Part shown: in pieces, positions 21,339 to 30,290 of the stretch
Position numbering within the stretch: position 1 is the stretch's first letter
Layout of the letters: each line of letters begins with the position of its first letter
From: a virus
Length of the DNA: 34,621 nt
IMG/VR virus record: IMGVR_UViG_3300025030_000296
Span: 1-34,621 of that record
Strand: one strand, 5' to 3'
Program-made: the position numbers and the translations under genes
The notes under the pieces: model-generated
What the model was told of the DNA's origin: nothing
Seen by the model: only the letters and a program-made list of their open reading frames with translations
Database searches by the model: none

Positions 21339-22103
21339 ATGAATCGTGCTAACGGACTAGGTAACATAGATACCGCTGCGGTAAGGTCGCTTCTGACACA
21401 GCGCAGCTTCTCGAAACCGGGACTGGCAGTAAACGCTACTACCAACACCCACACTATAACCCTTGGCGGTACTGTCCAGACCGACGACATTATCACCGTC
21501 ACAATCCAGACCGAAGCTGGCGAGGTGGAGGGGGTCTACACAGTAGGTGCGCTCGACGACACGCTTACTAAAGCCGCCACCGCACTTGAACTGGTTGTAG
21601 AGGCGTTGGTAGGTGTTGCGTCTTCGGCTGCCGATACGGTGGTTACAGTCACACCGGCTACGACCACCGAGGCGCTTACGGTGACTGCTGTAGTTACCAA
21701 GGCGGAAGGAGCCCCGACCACCACCGCCACTGTTGCCGAAACGATCATCGGCCCCAAGGGTGTCAAAACTGCCAACACATTCATGTTTGGTATCGACGGA
21801 CACACCGGCTCACAGACCACACAGACTAATGTGGCCCTTACTGGCGACACGCTGCCGATATCGTCTTTCCGTTGGTATCTGGCGGTGATAGACACTGCAG
21901 GTGCAGTCACCATGATCCCAAGCGAGGACAATCTCAACGATCTGCCAGCCATACCGGCTAACAAGGCACCTATCGGCGCACTCAAGATCGTGACCGACGC
22001 AACGCATACTTTCATCCCAGGAACCACGTCTCTCAATGCTGCGGGTATCACCGATACCTACTACGACCTGAGCTGCGTACCCAAGGCGGGCTACCCGGCA
22101 TAA
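21339..22103 (+). CDS. Capsid-adjacent structural protein, paralogue 2 with inserted domain (254 aa)
   Basis: MNRANGLGNIDTAAVRSLLT and the C-terminal half (from VKTANTFMFGIDG, residue 142, to KAGYPA) align with the previous gene. Between residues about 30 and 141 it has an extra segment, THTITLGGTVQTDDIITVTI to TVAETIIGPKG, which resembles a small beta-sandwich module found in phage structural proteins. AAGGGG lies 7-8 nt upstream. It is probably a decoration or spike protein that gained a domain after duplication. Confidence 0.65.
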   Translation: MNRANGLGNIDTAAVRSLLTQRSFSKPGLAVNATTNTHTITLGGTVQTDDIITVTIQTEAGEVEGVYTVGALDDTLTKAATALELVVEALVGVASSAADTVVTVTPATTTEALTVTAVVTKAEGAPTTTATVAETIIGPKGVKTANTFMFGIDGHTGSQTTQTNVALTGDTLPISSFRWYLAVIDTAGAVTMIPSEDNLNDLPAIPANKAPIGALKIVTDATHTFIPGTTSLNAAGITDTYYDLSCVPKAGYPA

Positions 22104-22126
22104 AGGACTGAGTTACTCAGAATCCG

Positions 22127-22156
22127 GCCCACTACTCGCAAGGTAGTGGGCTTTTT
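22127..22156 (+). terminator. Rho-independent terminator after paralogue 2
   Basis: GCCCACTAC and GTAGTGGGC make a perfect 9-bp stem around TCGCAAG, followed by TTTTT. Stem length and loop match the terminator at 20753-20781, although the inner stem sequence differs. Confidence 0.8.
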
Positions 22157-22186
22157 GGGTATCGAAACAAGAAAAGGAGCCATTCC

Positions 22187-22486
22187 ATGTACTTCGACAC
22201 CATGCTATCGGTAGGAAAAGCAGCCAACGGGTTCGTGGTTGAATGCCGTGTCAGATTCAAGAAGGCGGCGAAGACCACCGAGAAGATGGACAAGTGCTGC
22301 TGCGCTCCGTCACCAGAGTACGCAGGCTCCTGCGAGAAACGCTACATCGCCAAGGACGCCAAAGAAGTGGGCGAACTGATTGCTGACATCATGCCCCTAC
22401 TGGACCAGGACTTCTCCAAGGAGTCGGAGTTCGACAAGGCGTTCGAAGAGGCAACCTCGGAAATCTCAGAGAAAGGGGAAAAGTGA
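22187..22486 (+). CDS. Hypothetical structural-region protein (99 aa)
   Basis: MYFDTMLSVGKAANGFVVEC opens a basic first half that contains three consecutive cysteines (DKCCCAPSPEYAGSCEKRY, residues 36-54). An acidic helical second half follows (EVGELIADIMPLLDQDF). Cysteine clustering suggests metal binding or a disulfide, unusual for a head gene. AAAGGAG lies 8 nt upstream. It overlaps the next start (TGATG). The family is not recognised. Confidence 0.65.
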   Translation: MYFDTMLSVGKAANGFVVECRVRFKKAAKTTEKMDKCCCAPSPEYAGSCEKRYIAKDAKEVGELIADIMPLLDQDFSKESEFDKAFEEATSEISEKGEK

Positions 22487-22755
22487 TGGCTAAAAAGAAA
22501 GTAGTGATGGGTCAGGACGGAGATTCCGAGATGGCCGGACCTGTGACGTACACCAAGCCGCCTGAAGTACCTGAAATCACCATCAACCTCGACGTACCAA
22601 AGACACGCACGGTCATTCTCGCCGGCAACAGGGGGCAGACTCTCGACGGAGGCATCAACGGGCGAGTCTTCGCCATTCCGTGCGGTGAGGAAGTACAGGT
22701 GGACGAAGCGACGTACCACGCCATACAGGCGCATATCATACAAGAAAGGGAATAA
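22486..22755 (+). CDS. Hypothetical structural-region protein (89 aa)
   Basis: MAKKKVVMGQDGDSEMAGPV then TINLDVPKTRTVILAGNRGQ and VFAIPCGEEVQVDEATYHAI. The last part looks like the small beta-domain with a VPxxVxxAL-type ending seen in connector-region proteins. The ATG overlaps the preceding stop, and AAAGGGG lies about 6 nt before it. A GTG three bases earlier is possible but less likely. Confidence 0.6.
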   Translation: MAKKKVVMGQDGDSEMAGPVTYTKPPEVPEITINLDVPKTRTVILAGNRGQTLDGGINGRVFAIPCGEEVQVDEATYHAIQAHIIQERE

Positions 22756-22761
22756 CCGACC

Positions 22762-23121
22762 ATGGACTCAACACCAGCTCTGGACCTCGGACTCGCAACC
22801 GAAAAGCCGTTTGCCGATAAGTTCTACAAAGGCAAGCCTGAGTATGCACCGCCATTCTACACGATCAACGTCTCGCATGTGGAGCATCTGCCGGAGTACG
22901 AAGTGATCGGCGTCAACGGCGAAGTCATCCAGATCGAGCGCGGGATGGACGTAGCCAATATCCCGCAGGCGTTTGTGAACGTGCTGAAGAACGCCGTCGC
23001 GTCCCGCAGGGTAAAAAAGATCGCACCCGACAAGACGGAGTATTTCGAGTGGCTGCCATACCCCGCCATCCCGTACCAGATCGTGGCAGGACCGTACACG
23101 GAACGCAGAGTACAGGAGTAA
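22762..23121 (+). CDS. Hypothetical structural-region protein (119 aa)
   Basis: Segments EHLPEYEVIGVNGEVIQIER and MDVANIPQAFVNVLKNAVAS near residues 41-81 read as a small beta/alpha domain similar in plan to the preceding protein. PYPAIPYQIVAGPYTERRVQ ends it. AAAGGGA lies about 11 nt upstream. It stands directly before the adaptor gene, so a head completion or tail interface role is plausible; I do not recognise the family. Confidence 0.6.
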   Translation: MDSTPALDLGLATEKPFADKFYKGKPEYAPPFYTINVSHVEHLPEYEVIGVNGEVIQIERGMDVANIPQAFVNVLKNAVASRRVKKIAPDKTEYFEWLPYPAIPYQIVAGPYTERRVQE

Positions 23122-23124
23122 TAC

Positions 23125-23802
23125 ATGACCAGACTTGAGCTGCTCGCAGAACTTCGCGCCGTGCTGGCCGATACCGTCGGACCGAGGTATGGCTGGTCAG
23201 ACGACCGGCTGATGAACTTCCTCTCGGAAGGGCAGGATAAGTTCTGTGAGCAGACCGGGTTCTGGCTGGACCGTTCCACCTACACGATTGTAACCGAGGC
23301 AGATACGCTCGACTACGACCTGGACCCGAGAATCATTGAGGTTATTGCAGCGCGCGACGGCATCCGCAAGTTAATCGAGTATGGGGAGGAGTCGTTCGCG
23401 GATAACAATGATACGAGTTTCGCCGATACATCACCACAAAGACCCCAGTTCTACCGCCTTGACGGCGACACTGGTACGCTCTCCCTGCTCTCGCCTCCGG
23501 AGGCAGGCATCGTGATCAACCTGCGGGTACATCGATACAGTCTTGTGGCATTTAACACCAAGAACGCCAGCAACCAGTACACCGTCGAGACCCCTGAGAT
23601 CCCGTCGCGTTTCCACCTCGCCATGGTGGAGTATGCAGCGGCCAAGGCGTTCGGCGACCACGACCGGGAGCTGCAAGACCCGGTGAAAGCCGGTGAGCAC
23701 ATGAAGAACTTCCGCCAGTATGTCCGTGAAGGGGGCGAGGCGTTCCGCAGGCTCACACGGTCCCACACCACCATCACCGGCACGCCGGAATACGTCGTTT
23801 AA
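23125..23802 (+). CDS. Phage adaptor / head-tail connector protein (225 aa)
   Basis: The start MTRLELLAELRAVLADTVGP with YGWSDDRLMNFLSEGQDKFC and then SYTI-like strands (TYTIVTEADTLDYDLDPRII), followed by the helix HLAMVEYAAAKAFGDHDREL, matches the adaptor proteins of podoviruses (gp6-like, DUF6682 type), which form a ring under the portal. Length is normal. AGGAG lies 7 nt upstream. Position after the capsid genes and before the tail genes fits. Confidence 0.75.
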   Translation: MTRLELLAELRAVLADTVGPRYGWSDDRLMNFLSEGQDKFCEQTGFWLDRSTYTIVTEADTLDYDLDPRIIEVIAARDGIRKLIEYGEESFADNNDTSFADTSPQRPQFYRLDGDTGTLSLLSPPEAGIVINLRVHRYSLVAFNTKNASNQYTVETPEIPSRFHLAMVEYAAAKAFGDHDRELQDPVKAGEHMKNFRQYVREGGEAFRRLTRSHTTITGTPEYVV

Positions 23803-23862
23803 AATGGGTCAGAAAGGGCGCACGGGGGCAGCACCTCTATAAGACGCAAAGGGTAAAATAAA

Positions 23863-25212
23863 ATGGATGCGATCCTGTTCCGTAAATGTCTAGGGCTTAA
23901 TGACACCCGTGCGGTCAGTTCGCAACGGATGATTACGGAGCCGCGTGATCCTGAAGCCGGCAACGTCGAGTTTATCGACTGCCTGAATGTAACCACCACA
24001 CCCGACGGCTGCGTGGAGAAGATCCCGCCGCTCGTCACTGCTTTGACGCACACCGCACCTATTATCAACATTTCTGCAGGAAAACGCCTCCTCTTCACCG
24101 ATGGTGTGGATACCTCGGAGTGGTCGGGCACCGCCGTCACCAAACGTTTCCCGCTCGTGTCAGGCCCGATGGTGCATACCCCCATCGACTGCCGTGTGTC
24201 TACGGCTACTCAGGTCTTTAAAAGCCCACACGCAGCACCCACCATGGCCGAAGCGGTTGTCGGTACAAACCCCGGACCTGTCACATCCACCAGCTTTTCG
24301 AAAATGCCTGCGTTCGACAGCGCCTTCGTGTACAACTCACGACTCTGCTCGGTCAATCACGCCGACCCGCGATTCCTGCAGTACTCCCGCCCGTTCGCTT
24401 ACGACCTCTGGAACCTTGGCGACGACTTCGTACCCCACATGCTCCTCGTACTCCAGGCGGGGCAGATACCAGGCTGCGTCGTGGCGCTCCATGCCGGAGG
24501 GGTGTCGGTCTACACAGGCGGCGACCTGTCCGACGTTGCCAGGAAGTTCTACCCCTGCCCTGCCATCAACGGCACGCTTTACAGCGGGTTTATCAGCGAG
24601 GCTGACGGCCACGCCCATGTGTTCCTTGGTAGCGACGGGGTGTATGTCGTGGACGCGTCGGGCAAGCTCTCCAACATCACACCCACCTTCAGGAAGGTCT
24701 CGGGACTGAATACGTCATACACCTGTGCGACCGCTGTCGGCGGCAAGTATCTCGCCTTCGGGAGCAGCATCTGCGTGGAGTATGACTTCGAGACCAAGAC
24801 GGTGCTGAAACGCTCGTCGCAGGCGGTCAAAGGCGCGGCGGTATGGAACGGCACTAACTACTTCGCCACAGGCTCCACGGTCAGCTCCTACGGCAGCACC
24901 ATCGACACCTCCAGTATCACCACCAGCATCACGCTCCCCTTCTCCGATTTAGGTGCCGTCGGCACGAAATCGCTTTCCTGCTTTTACTTCACCGGGGAGA
25001 TCGGCGAGTGTGCCACGTTCACCGTCACCGACTCGAAAGGCGACTCATGGAGCGTGCAGGAGGACGGCATCGGCGCTGTCACCGAGTACCGCATCAAAGC
25101 CCCTCGGGGGGATCTCGGCAACCGTGTGTCGGTCAAGGTCGAGAGCACCAGCGGCACGTTCCGGATGGAAGAGTTAAGAGCGGTATTTATGTCAGGCAAG
25201 AGAACACGCTGA
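23863..25212 (+). CDS. Beta-propeller-like tail protein (449 aa)
   Basis: Repeated strand-turn blocks (LLFTDGVDTSEWSGT, GCVVALHAGGVSVYTGGDLS, HAHVFLGSDGVYVVDASGKL, GKYLAFGSSICVEYDF, AVWNGTNYFATGSTVSSYGS) look like propeller blades. A jelly-roll-like end follows (FTVTDSKGDSWSVQEDGIGA). Proteins of this form after the adaptor gene are usual in podoviruses and probably belong to the tail nozzle or stabiliser. AAAGGG lies about 9 nt upstream. The last base of the stop is shared with the next ATG (TGATG). Confidence 0.65.
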   Translation: MDAILFRKCLGLNDTRAVSSQRMITEPRDPEAGNVEFIDCLNVTTTPDGCVEKIPPLVTALTHTAPIINISAGKRLLFTDGVDTSEWSGTAVTKRFPLVSGPMVHTPIDCRVSTATQVFKSPHAAPTMAEAVVGTNPGPVTSTSFSKMPAFDSAFVYNSRLCSVNHADPRFLQYSRPFAYDLWNLGDDFVPHMLLVLQAGQIPGCVVALHAGGVSVYTGGDLSDVARKFYPCPAINGTLYSGFISEADGHAHVFLGSDGVYVVDASGKLSNITPTFRKVSGLNTSYTCATAVGGKYLAFGSSICVEYDFETKTVLKRSSQAVKGAAVWNGTNYFATGSTVSSYGSTIDTSSITTSITLPFSDLGAVGTKSLSCFYFTGEIGECATFTVTDSKGDSWSVQEDGIGAVTEYRIKAPRGDLGNRVSVKVESTSGTFRMEELRAVFMSGKRTR

Positions 25213-27503
25213 TGGCTACCACCCCCACCATGCCCGGAGCGGGCTACGAAGAGAACCTATATCGCGGCCAGGCGATGGCGCAGCTTCGTATTCTCAAGCA
25301 GCAGATGGCGATTGGTGGGTTGAAGATCGGTAGCCGTCGGGTGGATCTCGGTAACGGAGTGACGTGCTTCTGCAACATCTGTTTTAACAAGGAAGATGTT
25401 TATGTGATGGTGCCACGGGTGGGTGGTGGGGAAGAGGTCACAACAGAATCATTTACAGGTATCATTATACACCCACGCAGCGGAGGTATAGAGCCATTTC
25501 AGTATACAGAGTATGTGAGTACCGACTTTGGTTCGATAGCTGAGATTCACTATATGTATGGAGTTGCCGGAGGTTGGCTTGATGGAGTAACTCCGTACAG
25601 TACACAGTATATTTACCCCATGAACGCCACAGGGAACACTAACTTCGTCAAAGGGTTGCATACAAAAACAGTTACAAAAACCGGCTCGGACCCAAAAGAG
25701 ACTGTTACTGAGGTAGCAAAGTTCGTAGCGCCAGGTCTTTACGGGAATCTGTACTGGGATAACGGTGCAGTGTGGGATGCTGAGACAGAGACTTGGGATA
25801 AACCATACATAGCACTGTCATGGAAAGGCACTCCTACAAGGCATTTTCGGCTACCGAGTAATATCGAGATACCTGGATTTTCAACTTTTGAAACATCCGT
25901 ACCTGGAATGATTGAGGATAAACCAGAATATACAGCATTCGGAACCAAGCTATACTGCCGAGGCTTAGTGGTAGCGGAAGCGCCACACTATTCTTGGCCC
26001 TACAATAACAGTGGTGTCAATGGTAGATGTTTGATACTTGGAGCAATGCGTAACACACAAGGAGTGACTTATATTGTATGTCAGTCCGATCATAAACTAG
26101 CACCCTCGTTCATATGGCAGTATTCTGATGGCGTTGTTAAATCCGGCGAAACAGAGACATACCTTGCGGAGAATCCCCTTGTCACGTTAGTACACACAAG
26201 AGAACTCACCAGCCCTGGTTTCTTTATCGGCCTGTGGAAACGGGGAAAGTATACTGAACTCTTTTCTGTTGACGGGTGGGGTCTAGTAAGCGAACACGCA
26301 TACTCACGTAATGGATTACCTTGGTTCGGTAAAGCGGATGGTACTGAGTTCGTTTGTGGTAACGGTGATACTTTGAGTGCTGTAGGATTACTAACACAGA
26401 TGCCTCTAAGTGCTTATGGTGTTGCCGACGATACAGGGGATTGGATTACTGATACGGGGGATTACTGGTTTGATACTCACTACGATTTTATTCTACCAAG
26501 CACACAAGCTTTCCACGAGTTTTTAGGAAATACACCGGCTCAAGCACTCAGACAAATCAATGCCGTATTTACATCTACGTCCTCATATACGCATGAAGTT
26601 GTCACCAATGATGATATTGGGGAAGTGTATTTAACGGGGTATCCGACAGACGGGTATTTGAGTGGGGCGATAGGCGATCTTGTACCATTGGCTGTCGGCG
26701 ATTATATCTACGCAAATTGGAATGTTAATATAGGGTTTTGTGATTACCTGACGGAGTGGGTTGTCTCTGGGTTCACTTACACTTTCCCTGCAGGAGAAGT
26801 AACAACGAGCAAGGAACTACGCCACGACGTAATCAAGGTTATGTCTGTGGAGTGTGGTACTGGCTCAGTACAGGCGTTTTGCGGTATAGGTAACGCCACG
26901 GCATCAAGCCCTGTCAGGCTCAGAGATTTATCTGTTACTGATACAGCGAACTCGGTTTGCACAATAACGGGTAGCTCTATGGGAAATGCGTATCTGACAA
27001 ATGGAAGCAGTTTATATCGTGTTTATTGGGGGAAGAGTCAGATACCGACAGACTTAGTTGTTACCACACTTACCAGCGCCGCCGGTAATTTTGTATACAG
27101 TACAATAAAGTGTGGGAATATGCAAAGCCCTGATGCTTGGGTAGAAAGTCCTTATGCTGCTCTTGATGTTTGGGTAACAGTTCCACAAGGAATCAGAAAG
27201 GTAGAGCAAGTATCACGGTTTTGTAATACACCAAGCGCAATGGTTTATAACGCGACACCTAGAACGTGGGTAACAGCGGATAACACTACGCATTTTTTCA
27301 GGGTGAGTCTTAATTGGCATCAAGGAACAACAACGTATGTGCGTTGCGTGACACAGCAGTCTGGGGGCTACTGCAACAACTGGCTTTCTGATTCATTTAA
27401 ATCAGGTCTTGTTGACTCTCTAGGGAATCCAGTAATCGTGCCTGATTCAGTAGATGGTTATTTAGTCAAGGTACATAAAGTGGAGACGCTTTTATGTTCA
27501 TAA
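25212..27503 (+). CDS. Large tail protein with conserved N-terminus and divergent body (763 aa)
   Basis: The first 60 residues (MATTPTMPGAGYEENLYRGQ then LKIGSRRVDLGNG) keep the GC-rich codon use of the upstream genes. From about 25380 the DNA is clearly AT-richer, and the protein becomes Tyr/Trp/Thr-rich beta structure (VSTDFGSIAEIHYMYGVAGG, NAVFTSTSSYTHEVV) with many cysteines. This looks like a fixed attachment domain with an exchanged receptor-binding or tail body. The frame runs back to 25008, but that part is a shadow of the previous gene. I do not recognise the family. Confidence 0.7.
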   Translation: MATTPTMPGAGYEENLYRGQAMAQLRILKQQMAIGGLKIGSRRVDLGNGVTCFCNICFNKEDVYVMVPRVGGGEEVTTESFTGIIIHPRSGGIEPFQYTEYVSTDFGSIAEIHYMYGVAGGWLDGVTPYSTQYIYPMNATGNTNFVKGLHTKTVTKTGSDPKETVTEVAKFVAPGLYGNLYWDNGAVWDAETETWDKPYIALSWKGTPTRHFRLPSNIEIPGFSTFETSVPGMIEDKPEYTAFGTKLYCRGLVVAEAPHYSWPYNNSGVNGRCLILGAMRNTQGVTYIVCQSDHKLAPSFIWQYSDGVVKSGETETYLAENPLVTLVHTRELTSPGFFIGLWKRGKYTELFSVDGWGLVSEHAYSRNGLPWFGKADGTEFVCGNGDTLSAVGLLTQMPLSAYGVADDTGDWITDTGDYWFDTHYDFILPSTQAFHEFLGNTPAQALRQINAVFTSTSSYTHEVVTNDDIGEVYLTGYPTDGYLSGAIGDLVPLAVGDYIYANWNVNIGFCDYLTEWVVSGFTYTFPAGEVTTSKELRHDVIKVMSVECGTGSVQAFCGIGNATASSPVRLRDLSVTDTANSVCTITGSSMGNAYLTNGSSLYRVYWGKSQIPTDLVVTTLTSAAGNFVYSTIKCGNMQSPDAWVESPYAALDVWVTVPQGIRKVEQVSRFCNTPSAMVYNATPRTWVTADNTTHFFRVSLNWHQGTTTYVRCVTQQSGGYCNNWLSDSFKSGLVDSLGNPVIVPDSVDGYLVKVHKVETLLCS

Positions 27504-27877
27504 TTAATCAAAAGGCAGCTCATTTGTTCAAAAAGGGTATGAGCTATGACGAGTGTGCCAAAACGTTCTCAGACGCAGGGTTCGGGCAGATACCTTTCGG
27601 GGAGTATTGTCTTATGCGAGGGACGGCTGACTATGCCACCGAAGCAGGTATGCCATATACCACCCTGCTTTCTAAGCTGAATAATTTTTGTACCCCCATC
27701 TTTGTAACACCAGAAAGCCAAGGCTTTGGTGATACCGTCGCAAAAATCACACATGCTACAGGACTGGATAAGTTGGCTGAAGTGTATACCAAGATCACCG
27801 GCAGACCTTGCGGGTGTAAAACCAGACAAGAGGTCTTGAACAAACTGATTCCTTACGGAGTGCGCGAAGATGTCTAA
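27494..27877 (+). CDS. Small protein with PCGC motif (127 aa)
   Basis: Near the N-terminus HLFKKGMSYDECAKTFSDAG; near the C-terminus TGLDKLAEVYTKITGRPCGC then KTRQEVLNKLIPYG. The end pattern (GLDKL...TG-x-x-CGC-x-x-RQ-x-x-LN) recurs in small phage tail-region proteins of unknown function; the paired cysteines may bind metal. It overlaps both neighbours (10 and 8 bases), forming a coupled trio within the low-GC module. GTGGAG lies 8 nt upstream. Confidence 0.6.
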   Translation: MFIINQKAAHLFKKGMSYDECAKTFSDAGFGQIPFGEYCLMRGTADYATEAGMPYTTLLSKLNNFCTPIFVTPESQGFGDTVAKITHATGLDKLAEVYTKITGRPCGCKTRQEVLNKLIPYGVREDV

Positions 27878-29018
27878 TATGTCCACGACAGAAGGAATTT
27901 GCGTGACTGGTGTCACAAGCTGCAACACCTTCGACTGCGCCGAGCATGGGTTGTGCGAAACGGTAGAGACGTTTTCTCATAAGGGGTTCAATCATGCGAT
28001 CAATACTGATTACAGATTGATGGTGAGGGGTATTAACATACCCCTGGTTAAGACCATAAGAACTTTAGACGTTCAGTGGGAGACGGTACGGGACGCGCCT
28101 GTGCTTACGAACGGTCAATACTATTTTGGCGAGTGGCTGCCTGTACGCTGCGAGGTCCACGGCCCCGATCAGCACACCTGTACTTTCCTTGAAGACTGTG
28201 TGATTGAAAAATCCGTTATTCACTATCTTGACCTAAGATACGGGGTGTGTCTTTACAAATACACCAGAGAGTCGCTGGTGATAGATTCCAGGCAAAGAAA
28301 CAATGAAGTCGCGCTATTTCGTACACAAGCAGGACCGTTCCACAGAGTCAGAATCATGGCTGGTGATTTCATCCAGGCGCACAGAACGGAGTGGCGGGTG
28401 GTCATAAACGGAGTTGAGTCCGTTATAGACTCGGTAGATGTGGAGCCATCTTTCATCGGCGGTGCATACAGCTCTAACCATCTTGATGGAGCAAGTCAAT
28501 GGTATCCAGATTACACAAGGCCGCCAGGAATTCATAAGGTATTAATATTCCCATATCCAGGTTCAATGGGAATAGCGCAGTCCGATCTTGAGTGCGGTAC
28601 TCCATTCTATGATTACTCAACACCGGGTGGTTTGGAGGATGAGCCAGCAATAAGTGACGGCGGTAAAGATATGTTTTATCCTGAGTGGTGCCGTAATATG
28701 CAGGAAGACCCTATTTGGAAAGAAGCTGCGGCCCGTAGGTGGAACGCTAAATGGTGGCATGTACCAGAGGAAAAAAATAGACACTGGACCCCGCCGGCAG
28801 TTTATGTTGACCCCATACCCCGAGGTACATTTGCACGGCATCCAGCCGTCGGAGAGGTTTATCAATTTTTAACCGATATGTATGGTAATCATGTGACGAG
28901 CAACCAAGAGCCGAGGGTTACTACCTCACCAAGCCTGGATGATGGAGTAAGTGCTGCACTACCCGAAGGGCAGGTATTAGCGGGCACGACCCTATATTAT
29001 CCGATTGGAGTGATCTGA
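27870..29018 (+). CDS. Hypothetical tail-module protein (382 aa)
   Basis: A Cys/Trp-containing soluble protein: ICVTGVTSCNTFDCAEHGLC at residues 10-29, WLPVRCEVHGPDQHTCTFLE near 90, and DPIWKEAAARRWNAKWWHVP near 278. The N-terminal six cysteines might form a metal or disulfide-stabilised knob. It overlaps the previous gene by 8 bases, shares the lower GC content of the module, and is followed by a 33-bp gap with AAAAGGAG. A tail or receptor-binding role is inferred only from position. Confidence 0.6.
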   Translation: MSNMSTTEGICVTGVTSCNTFDCAEHGLCETVETFSHKGFNHAINTDYRLMVRGINIPLVKTIRTLDVQWETVRDAPVLTNGQYYFGEWLPVRCEVHGPDQHTCTFLEDCVIEKSVIHYLDLRYGVCLYKYTRESLVIDSRQRNNEVALFRTQAGPFHRVRIMAGDFIQAHRTEWRVVINGVESVIDSVDVEPSFIGGAYSSNHLDGASQWYPDYTRPPGIHKVLIFPYPGSMGIAQSDLECGTPFYDYSTPGGLEDEPAISDGGKDMFYPEWCRNMQEDPIWKEAAARRWNAKWWHVPEEKNRHWTPPAVYVDPIPRGTFARHPAVGEVYQFLTDMYGNHVTSNQEPRVTTSPSLDDGVSAALPEGQVLAGTTLYYPIGVI

Positions 29019-29051
29019 GCTATTAAAAGGTTAAATAAAAGGAGTAACACC

Positions 29052-29858
29052 ATGGATATTCTCGTAAAGACCCAAGCAACAGCAGACATCAACATAATCA
29101 TCCCGCTGATGATTAACACCGGTGCACCAGATACAGGGGCCACGCTTACAGTAAAGGCGACCAATCCTGATGGTTCGGAGAACGTATCTTTTACCGCCCC
29201 CACGATAAGTGAGGTTGTGGCTGGATCAGGCGTCTACAAACTGATCTTTCCTGCTGCTGCCGCGAACAAACTATTCACCCTCGCTGATGAACTGAACCCT
29301 TACACAGTGCTGGTTACGACAGCGACATCCGGTTCGACAGGGTACAGAGCTATTAGAGCATACTGCGTATCTCGGCTTCCTGGTGAGATTGCCAAGTCAT
29401 CTGAAATAGCGGCGATAGATACTTTGATCGACTCCATCATCGTAACCACAGATGCATTACCAACTCTTGCGGAAATCGAAGCATCAACGGTGATAGCTAA
29501 AGATTCGACAGTAGCAAAGGATGCAACAGTAGCAAAAGCCGCAACCGTAGCACTCGACGCAACTGTAGCCAAGGCGACAGCAGTAACGACGCTCCAGGCA
29601 ACAGCAGATGCGGTGCCGACGCTCTCTGAGATCGAGGCGTCCACTGTTCTTGCAAAAGAAGCCACTACTGCGCTTATCCGCAAGCTTATCAAGAATAAGA
29701 AGATACTTACCAACTCGGGTGGGGTGTACTCGCTCGTGGTGTATGACGACAACGATATTGACGAGCTCATGCGGAAGGTTATCAAGGATGTGTCTGGTGC
29801 GGATATAGCCACTATCGGCGCAGGTGTGATTGCCAGAGAAGCAAAGTCGAGCGTGTAA
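29052..29858 (+). CDS. Tail protein with hexapeptide repeats (268 aa)
   Basis: A beta-sandwich-like N-terminal domain (LTVKATNPDGSENVSFTAPT) is followed, at residues about 135-200, by STVAKDATVAKAATVALDAT-type six-residue repeats. These are flanked by two copies of PTLxEIEASTVxAK. The C-terminal part is a basic helix (ALIRKLIKNKKIL) and a small strand domain. The repeats would form a regular fibre shaft or coiled stalk. AAAAGGAG lies 8 nt upstream. GC content returns to the late-region norm in this gene. Confidence 0.65.
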   Translation: MDILVKTQATADINIIIPLMINTGAPDTGATLTVKATNPDGSENVSFTAPTISEVVAGSGVYKLIFPAAAANKLFTLADELNPYTVLVTTATSGSTGYRAIRAYCVSRLPGEIAKSSEIAAIDTLIDSIIVTTDALPTLAEIEASTVIAKDSTVAKDATVAKAATVALDATVAKATAVTTLQATADAVPTLSEIEASTVLAKEATTALIRKLIKNKKILTNSGGVYSLVVYDDNDIDELMRKVIKDVSGADIATIGAGVIAREAKSSV

Positions 29859-29859
29859 C

Positions 29860-30279
29860 ATGAACTATTATCCTGGACAAGGACTTACTGTCGGTACTGC
29901 GATACTCGGCAGTACCGTAGGCCAGGCGTACCCGGAAGGGACAGTGTTCTCTCTTACAAAGCTGTACGGGAAAATACTAACACCCTCCGGTACTCCTGTA
30001 GGCAGTGCCGGAACTACGCTCAGTAGCAGTGTTGGGGGTACGTCGGTCGTTGATACTTGGAAAGGCTCGCAGGTCACGGCTAGTATCTCGCCAGCAGACG
30101 AATCGCAAGGGAGTATCATCTCAGTGGATCGTCTGACAACTACTACTAATGAAAGCGGGTACTTTGAAATTTACATCATTAAAGGGTTGACAGCAGTCGT
30201 ATCCTGTCCGTCGTTCGGTAAATCGGTTACGGTTGATACCACCGGCCTCGACACCGTTGACCTCAGTACCTACTTCTAA
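29860..30279 (+). CDS. Small beta-rich tail protein (139 aa)
   Basis: MNYYPGQGLTVGTAILGSTV then VFSLTKLYGKILTPSGTPVG and ESGYFEIYIIKGLTAVVSCP. The strand pattern with a TNESGYFEIYI segment resembles carboxypeptidase-regulatory or Ig-like extension domains, as found on phage fibres. The start at 29860 is one base after the previous stop. The track of open frame from 29830 lies inside the upstream gene. No strong ribosome site, so coupling to the upstream gene is likely. Confidence 0.6.
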   Translation: MNYYPGQGLTVGTAILGSTVGQAYPEGTVFSLTKLYGKILTPSGTPVGSAGTTLSSSVGGTSVVDTWKGSQVTASISPADESQGSIISVDRLTTTTNESGYFEIYIIKGLTAVVSCPSFGKSVTVDTTGLDTVDLSTYF

Positions 30280-30290
30280 GGAGAACCGCC

